DNA of 35,128 bases from a virus: the IMG/VR virus record IMGVR_UViG_3300031659_000037, positions 1 through 35,128 of that record. One strand, given 5' to 3'. A program made the position numbers and the translations under genes. Shown one piece after another: positions 9,296 through 18,900 of this stretch. The notes beneath the pieces were generated by a model. The model made no database searches. It saw only the letters and a program-made list of their open reading frames with translations, and was not told the origin of the DNA. The first letter of the stretch is position 1. Every line of letters starts with the position of its first letter.

Positions 9296-11871
9296 TGATG
9301 AATAGAGAAGTAATGGGCAGGCAGATGTTTGCCAACGGTGGCAAAGTCTACCCTATGCAGGAAGGCGGAGCGATGCACCAGATGCCGGATGGTTCTATGA
9401 TGCCTGACTCCGCAATGCCCGGACCACAAGTGACCCCACCGGGTTTGCCTCCAATTGACCCCAATTCCGTTAACATTAACGAAGCGGCACAAGGCGCTAT
9501 GCAGCAGGGTATTGATCCTGCGCAGCTAGAAGGCATGTTGACTCAATATGCTGATGGTATGGACGAATTAGAAAATGCTGAAGATTACGAGACCGTAATT
9601 AACAGTATTCGAGGGGATCAACTTCCTATCGAGCAGCGTTATGCCGAGCTTTCCGACGTGGTAGGCCTTGAAGATTCACAAGCTACCCCGGAATCCGTTT
9701 TGACCCTACTTCAGCCTGTAATGCAAATGGCAGCAGTCGATCAAGGTATTGGCGGTTTAGCGGCGGAAGAGATGTCTGCTCCAATAGAAGGACCCTTGGC
9801 AGAAGGCATTATGTCTACTGTAAATATGGGCGCTTCTGAAGCTCCAGTACAGGTCCCCGGAGGGCCTGCACCTGTAAATTTTAACCAAGGCGGCGCGGTC
9901 CAGTATATGGCACCGGGCGGTGTCGCCCTGCCTGACCCTAGATTGCAAACTTTGTTTGACCAACAACGCGCTTTGACTAGCTCTATTTATGGAGAGGCTG
10001 ATCAAGAGGCTGCATTAGCTGAACAACAAAAAATGACAAAAGCTCAAATGCTGTTTGACGTGGCACAAGGTGCTTTAGGGTTTGCAGGGGGCGCAGGGCG
10101 TTCCGGTGCATCGCCCGCGGAACAATTGGCCGCGGCGTTTACACCTGTTATAGGTAATATAGGCCAACGTGCTGGCGAGTTAGGCAAATTTAAACAAGCG
10201 CAAAAAGACAGATCGTTAAACTTAGACCTGTCTAATTTACAGACGGCTCAAGCCGCTTTGCAGAGTGAAAAAGCGATAGCGGCGGCTGCGGCTAACGTTA
10301 AGCCCGGTGACAGTTACAAGATTACAGACGCTAAAGGCGCTGTTTTGTGGCAAGGTCCTGTTGGAACAGTAGGTCAGCAACAAGCTCTAATGGCCAAGTA
10401 CCCTAATGCTGTGAATTTCACAGAAGTTAAAGAGACAAAAGCTCCTTCCTTTGTCACGTTTATAAATCCTGACGATACCACCGATTTCCATACTTTTGAC
10501 GGCAACAATTTATCCACCGCTAACATAACAGCAATCGAGGCGGTAAGACAGTCTGTCAATGCCGAGGGTAAACCACTTTACCGTATTACAGGAAACTACA
10601 CACCTAAATCGGATAGTGAAACTGCGGCAAGTATTGTTAATTTCAAAAACCCAGCAACGGGAGATTCCGTAGGTCTTGATGTAAGCACTCCCGCCGGTAA
10701 AACGGAAGCAACTAGATTGCTCGGCGAGGGTTACGAAAAGGCGGGTAGTAGAGACTTGGATGGTGCAAGTTCAACTGCGAAGATTCAAACGGTTGTTAAT
10801 AAAAACGATCCGAATGACATACAACTTTTTGACTTAAATATCCCTGACCAAAGAACAGCGTTTAACGCTTTAGACGACAGCATCTACGTGGCAACAACAA
10901 TGCCTTCTATTGCTGATGTGGCAAATGGGACAGTTGCTGATTTAGGTAATAGCTACGAAGCAAAAGCCCTTAAATTAATTTCTAACGCTGATACGTTAGA
11001 AGCTTATTCAGACGGTACTTTAGACGAAACCACGGCTAACTTAATTAATAATTATCTTACAAATGAGATGGCAGCAAAACCTGCTTGGGACCCTGCAACA
11101 CAAACCACTGTTATGAAACCGGGTCTTGTTGTTTCAACGTCCGTTATGAATGCTATAAACGCACGGGCAACAATCGAAGGGGCTTCCTTGCCTACAATAG
11201 GTGTAAAGGGGGCGCTAGATAAAGATGTTGATGGTAAGATTAGTCGTATACCGTTTGGGGCCGACGGAAACCCTGACTTCTCGGCTTTTGAAGACGAAAA
11301 GTTATTCATTATTACAGGTATCGACCTAACAAAGTCTCAAGGCATGGCATCTACGGTTAACCGTTTCTTTAATATGATGGCGGGGCAGATAAAAGATGTT
11401 AGTGGCCTAGGTTCAGGATATGCGGGAAATAGCGGTAAAATTACTTCTCAGGCTGATACGCAACTTAATGCCCTTGCTCGAAACATAATGCAGACTGCAC
11501 GTCAAGGCGTAGACGGTAGGATTTTTGCTTTAGAGGTTAAGCTGCTAGAAGAAGAGGTTAACGGGTTCAAACCCGGCGGCGCAAAAACAGACAATGCGGC
11601 AAGAGACCAGTTAGTTACCGTTAGAAACAACCTTGCAATGATGTATAGGGAAGCGGAAGAAAAATTTAAATTTTCAAAAAGTGAAAAAGAAAGTACGGAA
11701 ATAAAAGGTTTGCAGGAATCAGTAGGGCAATTGATTGCAGAAACAACTGGAGCTATTGCGGTGTATGATAAGTTTTTAACAACCGATCCCATAGCAGAAG
11801 CCATGTCTGACCGTTCTTCCAGTTCGGTTACAGGTGGTTTGTCTAGGGCTAGTAGCGGAGAACCAGATTAA
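9295..11871 (+). CDS. Large virion protein, unknown function
   Basis: 858 residues; TAATG overlap with the gene upstream. The N-terminus (ANGGKVYPMQEGGAMHQMPDG) is Gly/Met-rich and resembles the starts of other marine phage structural proteins; a related FNQGGAVQYMAPGG stretch appears near residue 205, and similar YKAEGGVIYPVQHMEAGG occurs in the 291-residue gene downstream, suggesting shared peptide elements among these proteins. Most of the rest is helical with no known domain that I can name. Operon position and size point to a tail or ejection protein. Confidence 0.6.
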   Translation: MMNREVMGRQMFANGGKVYPMQEGGAMHQMPDGSMMPDSAMPGPQVTPPGLPPIDPNSVNINEAAQGAMQQGIDPAQLEGMLTQYADGMDELENAEDYETVINSIRGDQLPIEQRYAELSDVVGLEDSQATPESVLTLLQPVMQMAAVDQGIGGLAAEEMSAPIEGPLAEGIMSTVNMGASEAPVQVPGGPAPVNFNQGGAVQYMAPGGVALPDPRLQTLFDQQRALTSSIYGEADQEAALAEQQKMTKAQMLFDVAQGALGFAGGAGRSGASPAEQLAAAFTPVIGNIGQRAGELGKFKQAQKDRSLNLDLSNLQTAQAALQSEKAIAAAAANVKPGDSYKITDAKGAVLWQGPVGTVGQQQALMAKYPNAVNFTEVKETKAPSFVTFINPDDTTDFHTFDGNNLSTANITAIEAVRQSVNAEGKPLYRITGNYTPKSDSETAASIVNFKNPATGDSVGLDVSTPAGKTEATRLLGEGYEKAGSRDLDGASSTAKIQTVVNKNDPNDIQLFDLNIPDQRTAFNALDDSIYVATTMPSIADVANGTVADLGNSYEAKALKLISNADTLEAYSDGTLDETTANLINNYLTNEMAAKPAWDPATQTTVMKPGLVVSTSVMNAINARATIEGASLPTIGVKGALDKDVDGKISRIPFGADGNPDFSAFEDEKLFIITGIDLTKSQGMASTVNRFFNMMAGQIKDVSGLGSGYAGNSGKITSQADTQLNALARNIMQTARQGVDGRIFALEVKLLEEEVNGFKPGGAKTDNAARDQLVTVRNNLAMMYREAEEKFKFSKSEKESTEIKGLQESVGQLIAETTGAIAVYDKFLTTDPIAEAMSDRSSSSVTGGLSRASSGEPD

Positions 11872-14800
11872 TGGCTGATGAAAACGTTGTTGAAGAAAAT
11901 ACTACGTCACAGGTTAAAATTGATCCTGTAATCCTCACCCCAGAGGTAGTAGATAACTTTCGTTTAAATTATGAGGACCCCTCAGAAGCGTTAGCCCGTG
12001 ACTTGGTTTCAACCATGCAAATGGATTATGCCGACCAGATGGCGCAAGACCCTAACTTTCTAACATATGAAGGTTTAATCGGTGGAACGGCTCCTTTTTT
12101 AGACTTTTTGCCCTCCACTAAGGATAAAACGCCCACGGAACGCGCTTTTACAGCCGATCAAGCAGTAGTCTTGTTTAGCAACGCGCAGCCCGCATCTTTT
12201 GCACGGCCTTTTTTATCAGAGTTTTTTAAATCCATACCTGCTACGGAAGCTATGGCAGCGACGGCCCGATTAACCGGACCTCGAATTATTCCGGCGGCTA
12301 CAGCCGCTGGGGCAAGTATCGCGGGGCCACCGGGCGCGGTAGTAGGTTTTGGAATTGGCGTTGCCGGAACAGGGGCTTTGTCTCTTTTAACAGGTGGTGC
12401 AACGTATCTTTTTGGAGATTACCTAGAAGAGCAAGTAATGGGTCCTGATGCCGTAATTACTCCCGGTCAACGTGCCGAGTACGAGGCTTATCGTACCTTG
12501 GGTGGTGGTGTGGGCGCTATTAGGTTTCCATGGCTAATGAGTTCAACCTCCAACATCGCTGGTAATGCAATGCTTAGTAACATTGCAAACGATGCAGGTA
12601 GGGCGCAGTCTTTAAAGCTTGTTTCTGGTTTAGATAACATCATATCTTCAACAGGTAAGGCTGCGGGACGAAACGTAAAAATGACTGCGGCAGGTGAGGT
12701 AGTTGCAAGCGCCGGTTCTGCTGCGGCTGCTTACCAAGCAGAAAGCATGGACCCCGGAGCAACGGGAACACGATTAGCGGCAGAGCTTGTCGGCGGAAAC
12801 TTGCTGTACGCTACTTTTGCAAAGACTTTACCACGTATTTTGGGTAGCGACACTGTTGATGAAGTTAGTGGTATGGCGGTTACAGGTCAACAGAAAAAGT
12901 TATTTGAAAACATTAACAGGTTATACGCCGACTACGGCAGCCCTGAACAATACGACGATTTAGTTAAAAATCTTACAGACCCTGAAATGACTCAAATGTT
13001 ACAAGAGGCATTTCCCGGTGTAGATTTCACAGCCGCACAACGTGGCGGTGACCCCTTGTTGATGGGTATTGAAGCCGTAAAAGCTAGTGGAGAACCCGGT
13101 TTAGAAATGGCTCGTAAAAAAGCAGAGAGCAAAGCTCTTGGTTTTATTACTCAGTTTATAGAAGGCTTAATGGATGACGGCAGTCCTGACAACGTTAGAA
13201 AAGCGGCGGCGTTAAGAAGATCTATTTTTGACGATATGCTAAGAAACGGTCTTGATATAAAAATGACCAAATTCTTAGAAGCTAATGAAAGGTTAGCGGC
13301 ACAGCCCGGACAATCTGCGGCTAGGTCCAAACAAGAATTATCTGAAGAACTTTATGACATGGTGGGTAATTACATTACCGCTGCCGGTAATAAAGAACGT
13401 GAGCTATGGGGCGCAGTTCCTAATATTGAAGTTATCAGCCCTATGGGGCCAGATACAGAATTTGCAGATTTACCTGCCTTTATGCGGGTTTTTGAAGAAA
13501 TATCTTACGGAGACCCTGCGGTACAAAAACAATTTGGCAAAGCCGCACCTGTTTTATTTGATTTCATAGAGAACGCTAGACGTGATCTAGGGTTAGACCC
13601 TGCTCCTGTATTAAGTGATCCTGAAATAGCTTCTTTAGAAAAGTATAAAAGCACTTTTGATAACGCTGTTGCGAAATTATCGGGTTTTGATGCAGAGAAC
13701 GAGATTGTTACCATCATGGAGACAGCAAATGCTTTGCCTCTTGGTGAACGAGCAACTTTCTTGCGTAGAACTCAACAAGATATAAAACAAAACTTAAAAA
13801 ACTTAGCGGAACCCGAAGACCAAAAAAGGTTGGCAGTTGCGTTAGACAAAGCTGCGGACTACGCTGGAGTACAGGCTACTAATGAAAATAGAGCGGTACG
13901 AAGGTCAGGTGAAGCTTCTAGTGACGATGTTGCGCCTATTACCGCGGACCGTTTAGCGGAAGTTCGTGGAAAATTACTAAGGCAAGCTCGTTCATTGGCC
14001 GCGGACCCCGCAACTTCGGATGAAGCCCTTAGAATAGGAAAAGTAGCACAGGCTATTTCTGACGATTTAGACATAGAGGGTTTTGGTGAAGCGTATGATG
14101 TAGCTAGAGCTTATACGCGAGCAAAACATGACTTTTTCACTAGAACAGTTGTGGGACAAATTGGTCAAGCGCAACGCTCCGGTGCTGCAAAGCTACCTGC
14201 GGAAGTTACATTTGAAGCCTTTATTAAGTCAAACCCTAGCGTCACATTAAGTAGGGTTCGTCAATTGCAAGGCATGGCGGAATTTGCAGACCAGCAAGGG
14301 TTGCCAAACTATTTACCAGAAGATGTAATCATGGGTTCAGACCCTGTTTTTACAACCACCACTAATTTAATAGACAGCTATCTTAGAGGCCTAAAACAAG
14401 TGGCTTCAAAAGAAGTATTTGATCCAAAAACAAATACAACGCGAACCGTTATTAATGCAACAGCGTTAGAAGACTGGAAAGCACAAAACAATGACGTTTT
14501 GGAAGCTTTTCCTCAATTGAAAATGGACTTGGAAAGCGCAAGTAGCGCACAAAGAGCCGTTGAGGTAATGCAGCAGAATGTTAAAAAAGGAAAGGACTTA
14601 GCCCGTAGCCAAACTGATTTGGCAAACCTTATTGACGGTATGTCTCCAACAGCAGCGGTAGCGAATGCTTTTAACTCCCCAGTGCCTGTTAAATCTTTCC
14701 GGAACTTGTTTGCTTTAAGACGTATGGGTGCGGATAACGTCCGTTCTAGGCAAGCCGCTAGGACCGGACAACTACGGGCTTTAAAAAATGCCCGAAACGC

Positions 14801-15740
14801 AGAAATACAAGAAGCGGGTTTAGACACTACGGAAGTAAACGCAGCAATGGGTCGTGCCGTATTAGAACACGCCTATTTAGCAGCGGGTGGCGAAGGTGCG
14901 TTTAATCCACAAGTGTTTTATCAAACGCTTTTTGGGAAGATGCCTAAAGCAGACCAATCTTTGATGGATGTTGCCGACCAATTTAATATTTTTCCAGAAA
15001 AGGTACAAACTCGTTTAAAGTTCATGACTCAACAAATGATGAAAGTTCAAGCCGCAGACGCCGCCGGAAAACTAGCGGACCCTGATTTTGTGGCAAGCGC
15101 GGGACCGATACTTGATTTTTATGTGGGTGTATTAGGTTCTGCCGCAGGTAGCGCCGCATTTAAACAAGTGGGTGGTTCTGGTCCGGGTGTGATTTCAGCA
15201 TCCAGCACGGGTACTAGAGAACTTCGCAAATTTATGTTGGAGTTACCTCAAACAGCTAAACTTCGTGCTATTGACATGATGTTTACTGACCCTGTTTTAA
15301 TAGCACGTTTGATGCAAAAACCCGGCACAGAAAGTGGCCAACAAAAGCTGTCGGCACGAATTGTAAGTTACTTAAACGACAAGTTGTTTAACACTGCTAC
15401 GTCTATGTCTCCCTTTATCGTAAGAGAAGGATTTGAGGAAGAAGATCGTGGGCTAGACTCACCTTTAGCTGAAGACCCGAAGGTAGAGATTCCGGCTTTA
15501 CAAGAACGTTTGCAACAGCAACAACCAGTTTTACCGCCCCCTGATCAACGGGGCGCTTTGAATCCACCTACTCAGACTCCCACTCCGAGTAGTGGACCTG
15601 CAACTAGTCCGGTCCAACAACCTGCCGCCGTTCAATCGGCATCACAGGGTTCAGGACCTGTAGACCGGGCTAAGTTTGCAGCTTTATTTCCCGAAGACCG
15701 AGAACTTCTCGGCATCGGAAGCTTGATGGGACAAGCGTAA
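11871..15740 (+). CDS. Very large virion protein, probable internal/ejection protein
   Basis: 1289 residues, the longest gene here; start overlaps the previous stop by one base with GGAG upstream. Residues about 127-183 are Gly/Ala-rich and hydrophobic (PGAVVGFGIGVAGTGALSLL), a possible membrane-entering segment; the rest is mostly helical and charged, with a Pro/Gln-rich tail after about residue 1210. Size, helicity and position as the last of a series of giant virion proteins match podovirus internal core proteins that enter the host with DNA. I see no transglycosylase or peptidase catalytic motif. Confidence 0.6.
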   Translation: MADENVVEENTTSQVKIDPVILTPEVVDNFRLNYEDPSEALARDLVSTMQMDYADQMAQDPNFLTYEGLIGGTAPFLDFLPSTKDKTPTERAFTADQAVVLFSNAQPASFARPFLSEFFKSIPATEAMAATARLTGPRIIPAATAAGASIAGPPGAVVGFGIGVAGTGALSLLTGGATYLFGDYLEEQVMGPDAVITPGQRAEYEAYRTLGGGVGAIRFPWLMSSTSNIAGNAMLSNIANDAGRAQSLKLVSGLDNIISSTGKAAGRNVKMTAAGEVVASAGSAAAAYQAESMDPGATGTRLAAELVGGNLLYATFAKTLPRILGSDTVDEVSGMAVTGQQKKLFENINRLYADYGSPEQYDDLVKNLTDPEMTQMLQEAFPGVDFTAAQRGGDPLLMGIEAVKASGEPGLEMARKKAESKALGFITQFIEGLMDDGSPDNVRKAAALRRSIFDDMLRNGLDIKMTKFLEANERLAAQPGQSAARSKQELSEELYDMVGNYITAAGNKERELWGAVPNIEVISPMGPDTEFADLPAFMRVFEEISYGDPAVQKQFGKAAPVLFDFIENARRDLGLDPAPVLSDPEIASLEKYKSTFDNAVAKLSGFDAENEIVTIMETANALPLGERATFLRRTQQDIKQNLKNLAEPEDQKRLAVALDKAADYAGVQATNENRAVRRSGEASSDDVAPITADRLAEVRGKLLRQARSLAADPATSDEALRIGKVAQAISDDLDIEGFGEAYDVARAYTRAKHDFFTRTVVGQIGQAQRSGAAKLPAEVTFEAFIKSNPSVTLSRVRQLQGMAEFADQQGLPNYLPEDVIMGSDPVFTTTTNLIDSYLRGLKQVASKEVFDPKTNTTRTVINATALEDWKAQNNDVLEAFPQLKMDLESASSAQRAVEVMQQNVKKGKDLARSQTDLANLIDGMSPTAAVANAFNSPVPVKSFRNLFALRRMGADNVRSRQAARTGQLRALKNARNAEIQEAGLDTTEVNAAMGRAVLEHAYLAAGGEGAFNPQVFYQTLFGKMPKADQSLMDVADQFNIFPEKVQTRLKFMTQQMMKVQAADAAGKLADPDFVASAGPILDFYVGVLGSAAGSAAFKQVGGSGPGVISASSTGTRELRKFMLELPQTAKLRAIDMMFTDPVLIARLMQKPGTESGQQKLSARIVSYLNDKLFNTATSMSPFIVREGFEEEDRGLDSPLAEDPKVEIPALQERLQQQQPVLPPPDQRGALNPPTQTPTPSSGPATSPVQQPAAVQSASQGSGPVDRAKFAALFPEDRELLGIGSLMGQA

Positions 15741-16615
15741 TGAGTATTTTTAGGGAGTTCGGGGGCCGTGCTTCGTATTACACGTCTAACGAATTAGATC
15801 GTTTAAAAAACCCTGACAAATACGATTACGACCAAGCAGGGTACGACTCTTATTCCGCGTCAGTGCAAAAGAAACACGATGCCCGACAAGCGGCGGATAC
15901 GGCGTCACGAGACGCTATTCCATATAGTTACGTGGGCCGCGGAACAGGGGACACAAACCCCGCCTTTAGTTTTGCCGGATATAGTGGTCACACTAGCGGC
16001 GGTACTGCCGGAAATGTAAACTTAGCTGGTACTGCCGGAGGCGGCAACATGCAATACAAAGCGGAAGGTGGAGTAATTTACCCCGTACAACATATGGAGG
16101 CAGGTGGCATGATTGTATCACCTTTCGCAAATCCGATGAAATCACAAATGGGTAATAAAGAAATGGTTCAACCAATGATGCAATCTATGGGTCCCGGTTC
16201 TATGCCAAGCCCTTTTGCTAAAAGCCAAGGTCCCGGTTCTATGAGAGGCGTGGGCGGTATGTTTGAAAACATGCAGAAACAGTTTGGTCAGCAGATGAGT
16301 CAAATGCAGTCTTCGCCGTTGAAGGTCTATGGTGATTATCTGAACCAAACGTACACTGGCGCACAAGAGGCCGCATTGCAGTCAAAAGTGACAGAATTTG
16401 TGGACCTCGTAGACCAAGCTGAACGTGCGCACTTTGGTGCGGAAGAAAGCTTTGGTTACGGTAAACCGGCTGCTCCCCCGCAAGCGATTCAAGGAAACGA
16501 TATGGGTATGCCAAGCCCTTTTGCTAAAAGCCAAGGTCCCGGACGAATGCATACCATGGGTCCCGGATCAATGTCCGGGGGCAGCGGTATAGCTTCTTTA
16601 CCTAATGCTTTTTAA
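15740..16615 (+). CDS. Gly/Met/Pro-rich virion-operon protein with internal repeats
   Basis: 291 residues; TAATG overlap with the 1289-residue gene. Begins MSIFREFGGRASYYTSNELD; has an EGGVIYPVQHMEAGG stretch and several GPGSM and MPSPFAKSQGPG repeats, including one DNA segment of 35 bp present twice (16202 and 16508). A central helix (about residues 170-250) contains many Gln and Glu. No known domain. Probably a tail or internal virion component. Confidence 0.6.
   Translation: MSIFREFGGRASYYTSNELDRLKNPDKYDYDQAGYDSYSASVQKKHDARQAADTASRDAIPYSYVGRGTGDTNPAFSFAGYSGHTSGGTAGNVNLAGTAGGGNMQYKAEGGVIYPVQHMEAGGMIVSPFANPMKSQMGNKEMVQPMMQSMGPGSMPSPFAKSQGPGSMRGVGGMFENMQKQFGQQMSQMQSSPLKVYGDYLNQTYTGAQEAALQSKVTEFVDLVDQAERAHFGAEESFGYGKPAAPPQAIQGNDMGMPSPFAKSQGPGRMHTMGPGSMSGGSGIASLPNAF
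16202..16236 (+). repeat. 35-bp direct repeat, copy 1
   Basis: Identical to 16508-16542 and 306 bp apart, a multiple of three. Encodes MPSPFAKSQGP in both copies of the 291-residue protein. Confidence 0.95.
16508..16542 (+). repeat. 35-bp direct repeat, copy 2
   Basis: Second copy of the repeat at 16202-16236. Recombination between the two copies would delete 102 codons in frame. Confidence 0.95.
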
Positions 16616-16617
16616 AT

Positions 16618-16767
16618 ATGGAAGTGATGGACGCGATAGGTGTAATCTGGCCAATTGCGGCGGCTTTCGTGACTCTGGTAATTGTGCTTGCCAAGATGCA
16701 CTCAGACATCGAGCAGATAAAAGAGAAAGTCCGTACCCTTTTTGAACTGTGGAACAAGAAGGACTAA
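16618..16767 (+). CDS. 49-residue membrane protein with coiled-coil tail, holin candidate
   Basis: A short gene starting 2 bases after the stop of the 291-residue gene. Residues about 5-25 (DAIGVIWPIAAAFVTLVIVL) are one membrane segment; residues 28-46 form a charged amphipathic helix (DIEQIKEKVRTLFELW). A membrane segment plus short coil is typical of small phage membrane proteins near lysis or virion genes. I propose a holin or spanin-like accessory, without proof. Its stop codon (16765-16767) overlaps the stop of the opposing helicase gene. Confidence 0.65.
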   Translation: MEVMDAIGVIWPIAAAFVTLVIVLAKMHSDIEQIKEKVRTLFELWNKKD

Positions 16768-18212
16768 CGTAGCCAAGACTGAACATCTTCACCCAGTACC
16801 TGCCCCGCAAGGTCTATCTTGCTACGCAAAGCACCCAGTATCTTTTCGTCAATCGTACCCGGCGATACTAAATCCACATAAGTAACCTTATTTTTCTGCC
16901 CGATACGATGCGCCCTATCTTCGGACTGGAGCCTTATTTCCAAGTCATAACTGTTACTGTAATAAATGACCGTGTTAGCTTCTGTCAAAGTAATGCCATA
17001 ACCACCTGTTTTAGGTTGCCCTACAAAAAACCGTAGCGTCGAATCTTTTTGTTGAAACGTCTCTACGATTTCCTGCCGCTCATCTTGCGGAGTAGCCCCG
17101 TAATAGGTTGCGACCGATTCGGGTCCGAACCGGTCGCGCAAGGCATCAGCTATCTGTTGAATGTCGTGTGTATACGTCGCCCAAATGATTGCCTTACCTT
17201 GAAACTCTTCTGTGATGTCGAGTAGTTCGTTTAGTCGATTACTTTTAATAGACTGTACCTCACCATCATCCGGCTGCAAATGTCCACAGCAAATTTGTTG
17301 AAGTCTCATAATCTGCGTCAAAACACTAGCTGTCGTGGCCAACTCGCCGCTCTGTAACTTAGCCAAAGCCAGCTTTTTCATCTGCACATATAGTTTTGTT
17401 TGTTCGGGAGTAAGAGGTATTTCCCGGCGTGTATATACCTTAACAGGTAAGTCAAGGCAGTCTACTTTTAAAACACGGCTGCTAAACTTATCTAACTTTT
17501 CAGAAAGTTCGTCCAACCGGCGATAGCCCACAATCTGTTGAAAGCTACGGTGACCCATCGTGCGTTTTTGCACATTGGCGTACCGCGCTTGGAAAGCAAA
17601 GTAGCTGTTAAAGCCCAGTGCTTTCTCGGCAAGAAAGTTACATTGGCTGAACAGGTCCATAGGACTCTTTGTTATAGGGGAACCGGTCAATATCCGGCGA
17701 TATTTAGCCCATTTCTGCAAAGCCAATATATTCTTCGTCCGCGCAGCGTTCCTGTTTTTAATTGTAGTCGATTCATCGACTACAACAATGTTATCCGGAT
17801 TTTGATACAAAAAGGCTAAAGCAGCCTCCGTGCCTCGTGTCGAGGAGAAAGCTTCTATATTGACTACAAATACTTTCAGTATAGGGTCACGATTAACGAT
17901 AAAATCTTTTAATTCTGTCTCAAAGCGTTTCGTTTTAGCGGGAATCCAACGCATAATGTCTCGTGGGATACGCTTGGGTAAATGTATAGGGACCTCACCT
18001 TTTACCCAGTTATCGTAAACACCCTTTGGAGCTATGATTAAAGCGGCTTTAACTTTACCGGCTTCATACAATGCAGCCATAGTGTCGATGGCTACTTTAG
18101 ATTTACCCGTACCCATTTCCATAAGCAGCGCGTAATATTCCTTGGCCCACGACTCCTCGAAAGAAGTCCGTTGATGGTCGTATGGTTGAGTCTCATATTT
18201 GTAATCTAACAT
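16764..18212 (-). CDS. SNF2-family DNA-dependent ATPase/helicase (SF2)
   Basis: 482 residues, the only minus-strand gene in the window. Motif I is MEMGTGKSKVA (about residues 31-41), motif II VVVDESTTIKN (DEST where many relatives have DEAH or DESH), motif III ILTGSPI, motif V GGYGITLTEANTVIYYS and motif VI EDRAHRIGQ, all in order, so both RecA-like lobes are complete. SNF2 proteins translocate on double-stranded DNA and remodel bound proteins; phage versions of this compact type are common and may assist replication or recombination. Start at 18212 is preceded by GGGGCAA. A TTGACA / TACAAT promoter lies upstream on the minus strand. Convergent with the virion operon and divergent from the replication operon. 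Confidence 0.92.
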   Translation of the reverse strand: MLDYKYETQPYDHQRTSFEESWAKEYYALLMEMGTGKSKVAIDTMAALYEAGKVKAALIIAPKGVYDNWVKGEVPIHLPKRIPRDIMRWIPAKTKRFETELKDFIVNRDPILKVFVVNIEAFSSTRGTEAALAFLYQNPDNIVVVDESTTIKNRNAARTKNILALQKWAKYRRILTGSPITKSPMDLFSQCNFLAEKALGFNSYFAFQARYANVQKRTMGHRSFQQIVGYRRLDELSEKLDKFSSRVLKVDCLDLPVKVYTRREIPLTPEQTKLYVQMKKLALAKLQSGELATTASVLTQIMRLQQICCGHLQPDDGEVQSIKSNRLNELLDITEEFQGKAIIWATYTHDIQQIADALRDRFGPESVATYYGATPQDERQEIVETFQQKDSTLRFFVGQPKTGGYGITLTEANTVIYYSNSYDLEIRLQSEDRAHRIGQKNKVTYVDLVSPGTIDEKILGALRSKIDLAGQVLGEDVQSWLR

Positions 18213-18237
18213 TCTTGCCCCTATCTTTTAAAAACGC

Positions 18238-18265
18238 TTGACTTTCCTATTGTATAAGATATTAT
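18238..18265 (+). promoter_or_regulatory. Plus-strand promoter for the replication operon
   Basis: TTGACT (18238-18243), 16-base spacer, TATTAT (18260-18265). Lies about 55 bases before the first replication-region gene and interleaves with the minus-strand promoter, so RNA polymerase could occupy only one at a time. Confidence 0.55.
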
Positions 18266-18278
18266 CTGTAATTGTCAA
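18249..18278 (-). promoter_or_regulatory. Minus-strand promoter for the SNF2 helicase
   Basis: Read on the minus strand: TTGACA (18273-18278), 18-base spacer, TACAAT (18249-18254). The predicted start is near 18242, about 30 bases before the ATG. It overlaps the opposing plus-strand promoter. Confidence 0.65.
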
Positions 18279-18318
18279 GGCCCAAAGAGGTGCCTTTAAC
18301 CACGAAAGGAGAATCACG

Positions 18319-18900
18319 ATGAGTGACCTAGAAAAAATGATGGAGCAGGATTTTGAAAAAAATCAAGCCTCATCTGTTGAGAAAATTGACCAGCAGGGGC
18401 TTACTTCAATAGCTGCGTTGGCCAGAACAATCCGTGACAGAGAAGAGCAGATAAAAACCCTTGAGCAAGTTCTCAAGGATGAAAAGAAAGTTCTTTTGAA
18501 ACTTACGGATGAGGATATGCCTTCGATGCTTGCAGAGATCGGCATGTCTTCGTTTGCACTAGATGACGGGTCAACCGTCGAGGTTAAACAAACCTATGGT
18601 GCGTCTATTCTTGTTGATAAACGTCCAGAAGCCTACGATTGGCTACGCGATAACGGACATGATGACATTATTAAAAATACTGTCTTGTGTCAGTTTGGCC
18701 GTGGAGAGGACGATCAAGCAGGAGCCTTTGCGTCTTTCGCGCAACAGCAAGGGTATATTCCAGAGCAAAAAACCGAAGTTCATCCCCAAACTTTACGTGC
18801 GTTCGTCAAAGAACGTTGTGAAGCAGGGGAGGATTTTCCGATGGAATTGTTCGGAGCATGGGTGGGTCAACGCGCAGTAATTAAACGAGGAAAGAAATAA
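18319..18900 (+). CDS. Conserved phage protein of the replication operon, coiled coil
   Basis: 193 residues. ATG 18319 is chosen because AAAGGAG sits at 18305-18311; upstream in-frame codons cross the promoter. N-terminal half is a long coiled coil (residues about 30-75, including REEQIKTLEQVLKDEKK); the C-terminal half is globular with HPQTLRAFVKERCEAGE and FGAWVGQRAVIKR. I have seen similar C-terminal motifs in phage replication regions but cannot name a family or activity. First gene of the replication operon, with a one-base TAATG overlap with the single-strand binding candidate. Confidence 0.7.
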   Translation: MSDLEKMMEQDFEKNQASSVEKIDQQGLTSIAALARTIRDREEQIKTLEQVLKDEKKVLLKLTDEDMPSMLAEIGMSSFALDDGSTVEVKQTYGASILVDKRPEAYDWLRDNGHDDIIKNTVLCQFGRGEDDQAGAFASFAQQQGYIPEQKTEVHPQTLRAFVKERCEAGEDFPMELFGAWVGQRAVIKRGKK

